This document shows, piece by piece, positions 1 to 7,620 of a stretch of DNA of 14,078 nucleotides. The first letter of the stretch is position 1; every line of letters starts with the position of its first letter. Position numbers and translations under genes: made by a program. A model generated the notes under the pieces. The model was not told the origin of the DNA. It worked only from the letters and a program-made list of their open reading frames with translations, and did no database searches. This stretch comes from Dissophora ornata (taxonomy: Eukaryota; Mortierellomycota; Mortierellomycetes; Mortierellales; Mortierellaceae): positions 1 through 14,078 of the forward strand of contig MU617393.1 of assembly GCA_025201705.1 (NCBI GenBank), written 5' to 3'.

Positions 1-857
1 ATGAGGCGGATCCTGGTTGAAGTTGTTCTTTGTGTGGTCTTTTAACAGTGCCACATGGAGGCAACAGAACACTGGTCTATGAGAGTTGGGCTTTTGTAGA
101 GGATTACAAAAAATAATAATGGTCCCAATACATGAGAGAGCGAGCAAGGCGTTTGTGTCGCTGGGTCATCCGTCACACCAATAAAGCAAGACAGAGTGGT
201 GGCCTAGAGGCACAGCCATACGCCGATGACCATCATTGGCCAAGAAGCACTACTTGCGTCAATGATGTCCAGCCCATGAGCTGGTGCTCGACTCTATCCT
301 CGCTCCATGCATTACCCTTCTCTCTGGGCCAGAAACCCAAACCTACAGAGGGAAAACACAATGTTGATGTTTGTTACTGGTCATTAACCATTTCTTATTC
401 CTTTATAGATATCCGGTCAAGCGGTCAAGCGGTCAAGCGGTCAAAGATTATTTAGAAAAATAAAGACATGTGAATATCGAACGGCAAAGATTCCAGTTTG
501 GATGTTGATTTGATAGTGCTTTTCCGCGATACCTTTGATAGAGCGCACAAAGAGTGGTCGTTCTTGTTGTTGGACTGTGTGTAACAGTTCTCCTGTAGCT
601 TAATGCTCATTTCGTACTTTCTCTTTCAATCAGCTCCAACAGCAAATCAACAAACGCCAGTCAGGCCTTTCGATGCACAAACAACGCGATTGCCAACGCT
701 GCTGCTGGCCATTTCATCCGCCAAACGCATCCACTCCAAGTTTTCATAGCCATTCGCATGGAGTATTCACCACGGAACTGTACATATTCAACATCAAACT
801 TGATGATCCCAGATGTTTTGCATAGCTCTCTGTGTATTTGTTTTTTGTTTTCGTCTA
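1..857. other. Gene-poor flank 3' of the TMF1 gene
   Basis: No convincing gene is visible. The longest open frame (132-455, plus) has no domain, no low-complexity signature and no splice context, and its composition looks random. The stretch presumably holds the 3' untranslated region of the minus-strand TMF1 gene at its right end. It also holds a short 8-bp tandem repeat at 414-445. I found no tRNA-like or rRNA-like sequence here. A terminal exon of a gene lying to the left cannot be excluded, because the window starts inside unknown sequence. Confidence 0.5.
414..445. repeat. Short tandem repeat, 8-bp unit CGGTCAAG x4
   Basis: Three exact copies of CGGTCAAG (414-421, 422-429, 430-437) are followed by a fourth that differs only in its last base (438-445). 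It is a microsatellite-like array in noncoding DNA about 410 bp beyond the TMF1 stop codon. No function can be read from it. Confidence 0.9.
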
Positions 858-3800
858 TTAGGCCTTGGCTCGCCTCGTCTTTTCAAGTTGACCAAGCAAT
901 TCGTTGATCTGGTCACGATAAGCTTCTTTCACATCAGCAATATCTGCCTTCAGCTCCTGAACCTCCTCAGTCCTCTCGCCCAGCATCTCTAGCGCGGCTC
1001 TATGACGCTCCTGCAGCAGACCCAGCTCCTGCTCCAATCCTGGCACCCGCGTTGCTTGTATCTGCAGTTCCTCCAACTCCATTGTCACTCGAACCAGCTC
1101 ATCAGATAGTTCCTCTAGAGATCGAGAGTCAAAATAGGATCGTCAGAATTCGAAAAAAAAAATCTCGCGTTTAGGTGAAGAAGTACAAGATATCTATATC
1201 TTACCTTTGTTCTTACTAGCGGCACGCATTTGTTCAGTCAGGAAAGTAACTTGTCCTTCCAACTGACGAACTGTTGCATGCAATCTCTCCAATGCCACAG
1301 CTTGCCCAGTTATGCCGCCACCCAGGCTCATAAGACTCACTGCCGACGTCGCCGTCCCTACTCCAGAAATCGTCTGAGAAGAGCTACTACGTGACAACGA
1401 TGGCGGCATACCATCGAGATTAGTGGGACTCGTGATCGAGTCAAAACTCGAGCGAATAGTGCTGCCGCCAGCCTGAGCACCGCTTTTCAGTCCTCCCATG
1501 ACAAGAGGCCCGCCCGTCAACATGGGAGATGACAACAAAGTGGAGGGTCTTCTTGGTGGTGCAGATAGTGTTGTGGAGAGGTGGCCATCCGTCTCGCTGA
1601 TAGATCCTTGTCGCTGTTGAGACTGCTGAAGCTGCTGCTTCAAATTGTCGATTTCTAATTGCTGCTGCAATCGCAGCTTTCTTTCTGCATCCTCCTTGGC
1701 TTCTTCAACGGCTCTCTCGCGGTTGACACGTTCGCGAGCGAGTTCCGCTTGCGCTTGACGTGTTTCATCCTCCTTCTCCTTCAAGGCCCTCTTGCTAGCA
1801 TTGACCTCTGAACGAAGTTGGGTGTCTGCAGCCCTCAAAGCCTCCAGACGTGCTTCGAGTGTGGCGCTTTGTGATTTCTACAGATGGCGGGTGTATATGT
1901 CCATTAGATACATTTGAGCGTGACGACGCTGTCATCAAGACATTGCAAGTAAATAGCTTACCAATTCATCCAGCTTGTCCCTGGCAGCTTTCTCTCGCTC
2001 TTGCGCCTTGGTCGTATCTTCTTCAGCTTCTGTGACACGGCGCGTCAGACTCTTCTCGACCTTGTCCCAGTTGCGATTAGCAACGCCCTGCTGATTCTGA
2101 AGGGCTTCAATTTGACGAAGGAGCGGTTGTCGAGCTTCGTCTAGAGCCTCCTGTAACTCATACGAGTCGTTGTCGTTCTGCTCCAGACGCGCCTGCAAGC
2201 TCCTAATCTCCATCCGAAGTTTGTCCTCTTCCTCCCCAGCAAGTTCCTCGCGATTTGACAGCGATATGCGGAGCTCGTGGATATCCTGTCGAAGACTGGT
2301 CTCGATTGCAGCGTGCTTGGTTTTGAGAGCGTCGATATCGCTGTTCAGGCCCTCATTCAATTTCATCTCTCGCTCCAGTGAAGCAGCGTGTGCTTGACTA
2401 GACAGCTCAGCCGATGCTTTGCGAGCCTCTTCCAGCTCCTGCCAGGCACGATCCAGTCCGTGTTGCAGATTGGTCTTTTCCTCCTTGTGCTGAACCAGTT
2501 CCGCCTCCATCTTTGTCATCTGTTTGTTTTGTCGTTGGTTGATATCATGCAAGGACTTGAGGGACTCTGTTGACAGATGTTAGCTACATAGAATCACATT
2601 TCACAAAATTTTCGCATGCAACAGCAAACCATGGTTTAAGGGCAAACATACCATTAAGTTGCTTGTTCTCCTCCGTAAGTTCCGTGAGTTTTGTCTGTGC
2701 ATTAGCATGGTCTGACACTACCCTATCCAGCTTCTTTTGGGTGTCCATCTGGATTTTTTCAAACTCAATGTTTTTGGTCCGCAGAGTCTTGATAGATGTC
2801 AGATTCTTGAACTCCTTCTTAGATAAAACTTCGCCTGATATAGAGAGTAATTTCAAAGGTCTTGTTAGTACCCGTCTCAGCAACAAACTTCTTGCGTTGA
2901 CACTCGGACACACTTACCCTCTGCCAAAAGACCTCTGATCTGTTCATCCTTCTCCTCCAGCAATGCGCGTTGTTCCTCTAGAGTCTTCTGAATCGACTTT
3001 GGCTGACTGGTAAGGTTGGAACCCCTTGCGACCTCAAGCTCTTTCTTCTGCGTCTCGATGATCTTCTCCAGGCCAGCGATCTTTGTGACCTTTAGTGCAT
3101 CCTCGGCAACCTTCGCGTCTTCTAAATCGCGCAGTTTTTCCAGGAGAGATGACTGTTCTTGCATAATCTTAAAAAGCTGCTCCTCTCTTTGTTCTACTAC
3201 GCGTTTCAACGGGTTCTCGTCTGAAATAGCAGGCACACTGTTGGCTTCAGGCATATGCTCCTTGGTTTCCTTGTCCAGTTGTGGTGTCGAAGCAGTGTCT
3301 TCGGAGATAGTGTTTGGCGCTGTGGACTTGGCTGTACTCACTGGGGTATAAGGCTGTTCAGTTGGCGACGCTGGTGACACAACTTCGTCCTTGGTGTCGA
3401 GGGAGGCGGGAGTTACAGCTGATTCTGCATTGTCGGTCTCAATAGCATCATTGATTTCCTCCTGAACCTCCTGTTCAGCTGCCTCTTCGACTTTTGTTGA
3501 AGCTTCCTCAGACTCTTCGATCGGCGGCTCCTCTGTTGGAACTGGTTTATCGCTTTCTTCAACAGCATCCATATTTGGTTCCGGTACACTGTCCACCACC
3601 GCCAAATCCCCTGCTACTGTCTCACTGGGTGGTTGTTCATCTGTTTTTTCTTTGATATTCTCTATCGTCGGAGATGCTGGCGTCGTCTTGGTTTTTGCAA
3701 TGGCCTCATCGACCACTGGCTGGTTTGACTGATTTTCAGTTTCATTTGGCTTTGAATCGGTATTGACTTCGTTGTCTCCTGTCTCCGCAGAGGTTGAATT

Positions 3801-4544
3801 TCGAATAGAAGGCGAAGGCGAGGCAGCCCGCGAGCGGGATGCGGCGGTCGAGGGTGTGGATACCGCTGAGGGTGACTCTGCTGATGTCTTTTTGAAAATG
3901 CCCCTCATCCTTTGCTCTAGACGTTCCCTGTTAGCGGCTGCGGCTGCAGCCGCTGCAGACATCGCTGGAGAGCCATTAGCGGCCGAGTTACTTCCAGAAA
4001 CGGGCGGTGTCGACATGCGTTTGATTCCCGGGGTGGTGATGATCATTCCCGTGAATGGATCCACTGTGACAGAAGCTTCATCTTTTCCGCCTACGCTACC
4101 ATTCTTGGATTCGTCTATGGACCCTCTCAAAATTGAAGCGGAACTTCTGCTAATACCGCTTTTCGACTGATCAGTGGTAACGTCCTCGGCCTCCTTGACA
4201 TTTTCAGTGCTATTGGAATCATCCGAAGTCCTTCCAGGCATTTTGAGCTGCGGCTGTCTCTTGGGCGGTGTGTCTTTTGGGCTTGAAGCGCCGGTGATGC
4301 TAGATGGCAGCACAGTTGCATGAGGTGAGAACGACGTAAGTGTACCCGAGGCCCCACCGGGGATGGGGACCTGGATATCAAGAACCATGTCCAGCTTGGA
4401 CTCAATGGTTGAAAGTCCTTGCTTTAAAAAGCTACCCCATCCTCCACTGCCGCCGCCGCCACCGCCACCGCCACCACTGCTGGGTGATGACTTGTTGGCA
4501 TTAGATCCCGAGCTAGAGGTTGGTGTGTTAAAGAAGCTGCTCAT
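858..4544 (-). CDS. TMF1: TMF1/Sgm1-family golgin (TATA element modulatory factor), 5 exons
   Basis: The exons are 4544-2918, 2834-2652, 2566-1962, 1877-1205 and 1114-858. The introns are 83, 85, 84 and 90 nt, all GT..AG. The spliced frame is 3345 nt (1114 residues). TMF1 (yeast Sgm1) is a Golgi-associated coiled-coil tether that binds the GTPase Rab6/Ypt6 and captures vesicles. Three blocks match the family. The first is an N-terminal helix at about residues 35-58 (FLKQGLSTIESKLDMVLDIQ), like the start of animal TMF1. The second is the central PLLRQIEALQ at 751-760, followed by a conserved Trp at 770. The third is the C-terminal domain at about 995-1112 (LGERTEEVQELKADIADVK), the Rab6-binding region. 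Residues about 60-440 are disordered, Ser/Pro/acidic-rich, with a poly-Gly run near residue 25 and a poly-Ala run near 197. Coiled coil runs from about 447 to 905, then a Ser/Gly linker. The first joint restores the family-typical segment AEGEVLSKKEFKNL. The ATG is in ACCATGA context. Family assignment is very secure; exon borders are hand-derived. Confidence 0.93.
2835..2917 (-). other. TMF1 intron 1 with consensus branch site
   Basis: This is an 83-nt phase-1 intron with donor GTAAGT at 2917 and acceptor CAG at 2837-2835. A perfect TACTAAC branch site lies at 2864-2870 on the minus strand, 27 nt from the acceptor. Removing the intron joins AEG to EVLSKKEF, a segment conserved in TMF proteins; retention would end the protein 12 codons past the donor. 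It is the best-formed intron in the window and a good model for the splice signals of this genome. Confidence 0.9.
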
Positions 4545-4687
4545 GGTTGGTTGACTGTCACCCCTGTCACGACTGGGTTAACTTTTGCTCCTGAGGAAGA
4601 ATGAGTATGGGGACAGGGGGTGTTAGGATTGCTGAACAGTATAACGAGATGGGAGGTGCTCGATGGACAAGGCTACGATGGCATGCT

Positions 4688-5032
4688 CTACCTTGGATTA
4701 ATTGTTCGATGAAAGGCACGAGGTTGGTGGCGAGGAATGCTCACAGCACGAGATGAGATGAAGCTCAGCACTGATGGCGTTCCTGCCTGTGCTGAAAACC
4801 TTCCGCTGGCAATCAGTCCCAACGCTGTCACAGTGCCAAATATTTGCCCTTTTCGAAAGCACAAGCTCTGTGCATTTCGCACGAATCCGCCAATCTGACC
4901 TGTGGCTGTCCCTGCCTTGCTAGACACAGCTGGGAGAGCTTGCTTCTTTGCTTCGCCATGATGTGTTGAAAGTGGTCCGACAACAACGACTATTGGTGCC
5001 ACGCGGCTATATTCTCCGAGCTCGTTAGACAT
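4688..5032 (-). CDS. Small hypothetical ORF, 114 residues, upstream of TMF1
   Basis: An uninterrupted frame starts at an ATG in CACATGT context and ends in TAG, 143 nt before the TMF1 start on the same strand. The protein is Ala/Ser/Gly-rich with two stretches that could sit in or on a membrane: APIVVVVGPL at residues 12-21 and IFGTVTALGLIASG at 64-77. Its C-terminus is basic, rich in Arg, His and Pro. I do not recognise a family and see no signal peptide. The even use of amino acids (one Cys, no Trp) is more protein-like than the other spurious frames nearby. The close spacing also fits a long upstream frame within the TMF1 leader, or chance. Treat as a candidate only. Confidence 0.3.
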   Translation of the reverse strand: MSNELGEYSRVAPIVVVVGPLSTHHGEAKKQALPAVSSKAGTATGQIGGFVRNAQSLCFRKGQIFGTVTALGLIASGRFSAQAGTPSVLSFISSRAVSIPRHQPRAFHRTINPR

Positions 5033-6067
5033 GTGCTTGCAACGTCTTTGAGGTCACAGCGACATTTGTCATTCCTGGCCGCGCTTTGCTTATTTATTGT
5101 ACTTATGACTTAAGCTCAAGCTTTATGATTTGCTGGATGCCATAGCTAGAACAGCCCGATAATAATCCACCCATCTCTTTGACTACGCCCTCCCGACAAG
5201 AGTGAATGTCTCCCTTGATCATCATTTTGTATAGAGATTGTAGGAATGCGAGAGGCAACAGAGCAGCAATTGCATGACAAAATCGGTCCCTTTAGAAAAC
5301 AGAAAAAAAAAAAAGAGGGAACGTGTCCCTCTTTGCTCATAGCCAGGGTTGGTTCCCAAAATGACCCGCATTTCGAACGTATGTTGCCCAACATTCACTA
5401 AGCTGGTGTTCAATGATGCCTGTGAAGGCTTTGAGAGAGGATGAAGATTGTGTCTATGGACATGAGAGGCGAAGGGAAGTTTTGGGTGAGTGGAAGGGAG
5501 GAGGATCGACTAGAAAGGAAATGATGACAGCAGAATGACATTGCAGACAATGGATATACCGGGAATTTAAAGCAAAAGTTTGCAGCCCTGAAATTTGTGC
5601 TGATGGCGGTTGGATGAGAGCACTTTTGTGTTTTCAGGCACAGGCCACACCCCTGTATTTAAGATTGATTGGACCACACAACACTTTTTTTTTAAAAAAA
5701 AAAAGTCTACCGCATCTTGGTGATCCGCGACTTGTAGTCGTCGTTGATCAATCATACTATATTTTTTTCGTCCATGAGGATAGAAAGATTTTTTAATGTT
5801 GGACATTGTCGAGGCATGCAACACTGATTTTTACTGAATCTCCTTTTACACATTGATCAGCAGCAACACAAACTCGTTCAGAAATCCTGCGAGCATACAT
5901 ATACACATCGCCGAGTCTCGAGGGCAAGCCGAGCGAACAACTCGTAGGCCTGACACATCAAGATGTCCAACAACAAAAAGTGTCCATCAACCTTGCATGC
6001 CCCCCAAGCCGCGACTTTGAGATTGAACAAGAAACGATCATGAGCGACTTGATTTTTTTACATTCAT
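5033..6067. other. Intergenic region with homopolymer tracts and divergent promoters
   Basis: No supported gene. The three minus-strand frames of 60-85 codons here look like random sequence and run through A/T homopolymers. The stretch separates divergent transcription units, TMF1 and its small upstream ORF to the left (minus) and the hendecad-protein gene to the right (plus), so it should hold both promoters. Visible items are an A12 tract near 5307, an inverted T9/A11 block at 5683-5706 and a short TATA-like CATACATATACACA near 5893. None can be assigned firmly as a core promoter. Confidence 0.5.
5683..5706. repeat. Near-perfect A/T palindrome (ACT9-A11GT)
   Basis: Nine T are followed directly by eleven A, flanked by AC on the left and GT on the right, giving an almost perfect inverted repeat with no loop. 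Rigid poly(dA:dT) tracts of this kind commonly disfavour nucleosomes in fungal promoters. The block lies about 600 bp upstream of the 6296 start codon. It could also be simple homopolymer drift; the exact run lengths may carry sequencing error. Confidence 0.7.
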
Positions 6068-6116
6068 TTGCCACCAATAAAAGACAAACGTCTGACCACT
6101 AGTTTGCGTCACCCCA

Positions 6117-6295
6117 TCTCTCTTTCTTTCTCTCTCGTTTTTTTTTTCTTTCTTTCACAGCTCAAATCCTCTCAGTTTCGTCGTTCTTCACCGATCCATA
6201 CATTATTAACCTTCAGTCCCTCTCCAAAAGAAACTCTTCTGCCAAACACTATCGCGAACAGAAACAACAAAAAAAAAAACAAAAACAAAACAAAG
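6117..6295 (+). promoter_or_regulatory. Pyrimidine-rich tract and A-rich leader before the hendecad gene
   Basis: From about 6117 to 6156 the plus strand is almost pure C/T (repeated TCTTTC plus a T10 run), ending in CACAG at 6156-6160. The last 45 bases before the ATG at 6296 are nearly all A and C, with A9 and several AAAC units. CT-rich boxes near the transcription start, and A-rich unstructured leaders, are features of strongly expressed fungal genes. An alternative is that the tract with its CAG is the 3' end of an intron in the leader. An AATAAAAG box near 6076-6083 could be a weak TATA element. This is inferred from composition only. Confidence 0.45.
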
Positions 6296-7279
6296 ATGGT
6301 CAACTTGCGCGACCTTGAGCATGAGCAATCCCAAACACTCGAATCTCTCGATCTCAGGATCCACCGCCACATTCGATTTTTCGAAAGACAACAATACGAA
6401 CAAGGACAACGTCGAAATCTTGAAGAACAACAATCCAAGGGTCTCGAGGATCTCAAGACGCAACAACATGAGCAACAACAGTCTCTTGCGCGACAACAAC
6501 AAGATCAGCAACAGTTACTGGTCAAGCACCATCAACAGCAACAGAAACTGTTCCATCTACAACAGCAGGAGCAACAGCAGCAGCGGAGATTGCAGGAAGA
6601 GGAGCTCCTGAAGCTTCATCGACCTGAGAAACAGTCATCTAGAGTAGCGGACGAGATCGATTCAAATGAGAAGGAAAAGCTTGAGCAGCGACAACCTGAA
6701 CTGTATCAACTGCTCCAAGACCATCATGAACAACAACAAGGCCGATTTGAGAAACTGCAAAAACAACAGACACAGCGGCTTGAAGAGCGTCATTGGAGGC
6801 AGCGGGGGGATCTTGAAGATCAGCAAGAGGAGCAGGTCCGGAAACTTGAGACGCAACAAGAAGAGCAGTTTCAACAACTTTGTGACCAACAAGAGGATCA
6901 GATCGATCAACTCAAGGAGAAGCTAAACGATCAATATGGTCAACTTCAAGACCTGCAACAAGAGCTGATCCAAGAACTTGAACGGCAGGAGGAGGATCTC
7001 CTCGATCAGGCTTATACGCGCGAACGGGACCTGTTTCAGCAGATTGAGAATGACGGCGACGAAGCAGTCGAGGAAGCTGCAGACAATGACTGGAAGCTCG
7101 TCCAGAGATCCGAGGGCAAGGATGGCACGTTACTTGAAGAAGCCAATGAGGAAGATGAGGGCTTTGTCCTGGATGCTGAACAAAAGGACAAGAACTTTTT
7201 TCGGAAAACTGAGATACAGGGACGCGAGTTGTTTCTGGAGCTCCTAGAGCAGGATAGGAAAATCCAAAGGCAAGGTTGA
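6296..7279 (+). CDS. Gln-rich hendecad-repeat helical protein, unknown function
   Basis: This is an intronless frame of 327 residues. The frame stays open upstream to an ATG at 6068, but that extra stretch is translated pyrimidine and poly-A leader, so the ATG at 6296 (AAAGATGG) is preferred. Gln and Glu dominate, with LEEQQ/LETQQ/LEDQQ units and no Cys except one in CDQQED. From residue 128 to the end the chain falls into 11-residue units. Hydrophobics recur at unit position 2 (L129, L140, F151, L162, L173, L184, L195, L206, L217, L228) and at position 10 (V181, F192, I203, Y214, I225, L236, F247 and on to F313). The N-terminal part shows the same 11-residue step from residue 39 in a shifted register. 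The first half is Gln-rich and the last third is acidic. It is predicted to be one long helix that could form a right-handed coiled coil or an amphipathic surface-binding helix. No catalytic motif, signal peptide or membrane segment is visible. I do not recognise a family. Confidence 0.8.
   Translation: MVNLRDLEHEQSQTLESLDLRIHRHIRFFERQQYEQGQRRNLEEQQSKGLEDLKTQQHEQQQSLARQQQDQQQLLVKHHQQQQKLFHLQQQEQQQQRRLQEEELLKLHRPEKQSSRVADEIDSNEKEKLEQRQPELYQLLQDHHEQQQGRFEKLQKQQTQRLEERHWRQRGDLEDQQEEQVRKLETQQEEQFQQLCDQQEDQIDQLKEKLNDQYGQLQDLQQELIQELERQEEDLLDQAYTRERDLFQQIENDGDEAVEEAADNDWKLVQRSEGKDGTLLEEANEEDEGFVLDAEQKDKNFFRKTEIQGRELFLELLEQDRKIQRQG
6677..7270 (+). repeat. 33-bp periodic coding repeat (18 degenerate units)
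   Basis: The region encodes successive 11-residue units, so the DNA has a degenerate 33-bp period. Units from 6809 to 6940 are most alike (each around CTTGAAGATCAGCAAGAGG or CTTGAGACGCAACAAGAAG). Units after about 7020 keep only the hydrophobic spacing. This suggests growth of the gene by tandem duplication followed by divergence under selection for helix periodicity. Confidence 0.7.
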
Positions 7280-7313
7280 GGCGACCGCGGTACCACCCGA
7301 ACGACCGGACCCG

Positions 7314-7350
7314 AAAGAGGCACATCCAATTTCTTGGATAGCCTCTTTTT
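7314..7350 (+). terminator. Hairpin followed by T tract, 3' of the hendecad gene
   Basis: AAAGAGGC (7314-7321) pairs with GCCTCTTT (7341-7348), and inside it ATCCAA (7324-7329) pairs with TTGGAT (7334-7339) around the loop TTTC. The right arm continues into more T. It begins 34 nt after the stop codon. The shape is that of a bacterial intrinsic terminator, which is not how RNA polymerase II terminates, so in a fungus it is more likely a structured 3' untranslated element. The base pairing is plain; the function is not. Confidence 0.5.
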
Positions 7351-7440
7351 ATTCTCACCTTTGTACTACTAACCATGGTCTCTACAAGCAACCTCTTTTT
7401 TCTATAGTCCAGCTCACACTTGAGAGCGAATGCTCAATAC

Positions 7441-7446
7441 AATAAA
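7441..7446 (+). promoter_or_regulatory. Putative polyadenylation signal AATAAA
   Basis: An AATAAA hexamer lies 162 nt past the stop codon of the plus-strand hendecad gene, in the 341-bp gap shared with the convergent Ca2+-ATPase gene. It would give a 3' untranslated region of about 180 nt containing the 7314-7350 hairpin. The rest of the gap (7447-7620) is A/T-rich, has no gene, and should hold the 3' end of the opposing transcript. Confidence 0.5.
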
Positions 7447-7620
7447 GATCACGTTAACTACGCACAGCCACTATTTAGGCACACGCGTTTTGAGATGAAT
7501 TAAGTAAAATAATGTGTTATTAAGATCATTTACAAGGGTGGATAATCTATTGTACGAGCTATTGAGTAATTAGGTAAAAAAAAATAATGGCTTCTGGATA
7601 TTCCTTGGCGAAGTAAATAC

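Noticed and set aside
132..455. 107-codon plus-strand frame
   Set aside because: No domain, rich in Cys, Trp and His as random sequence is, and it ends by reading through the 8-bp tandem repeat.
3763..4170. 135-codon plus-strand frame with a poly-Ala run
   Set aside because: Antisense to TMF1 exon 1; the Ala run is the reverse of the real Ala run.
5146..5824. Four short minus-strand or plus-strand frames
   Set aside because: They run through A/T homopolymers, overlap one another and show no protein-like composition.
6068..6295. 76-codon N-terminal extension of the hendecad protein from an upstream ATG
   Set aside because: It translates a pyrimidine tract and a poly-A leader into Ser/Phe and Lys/Asn runs; the ATG at 6296 has better context and begins the repetitive protein.
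6172..6910. Several Leu-rich minus-strand frames that resemble membrane proteins
   Set aside because: They are the reverse of CAA/CAG and GAG codons in the hendecad gene, which read as Leu on the other strand.
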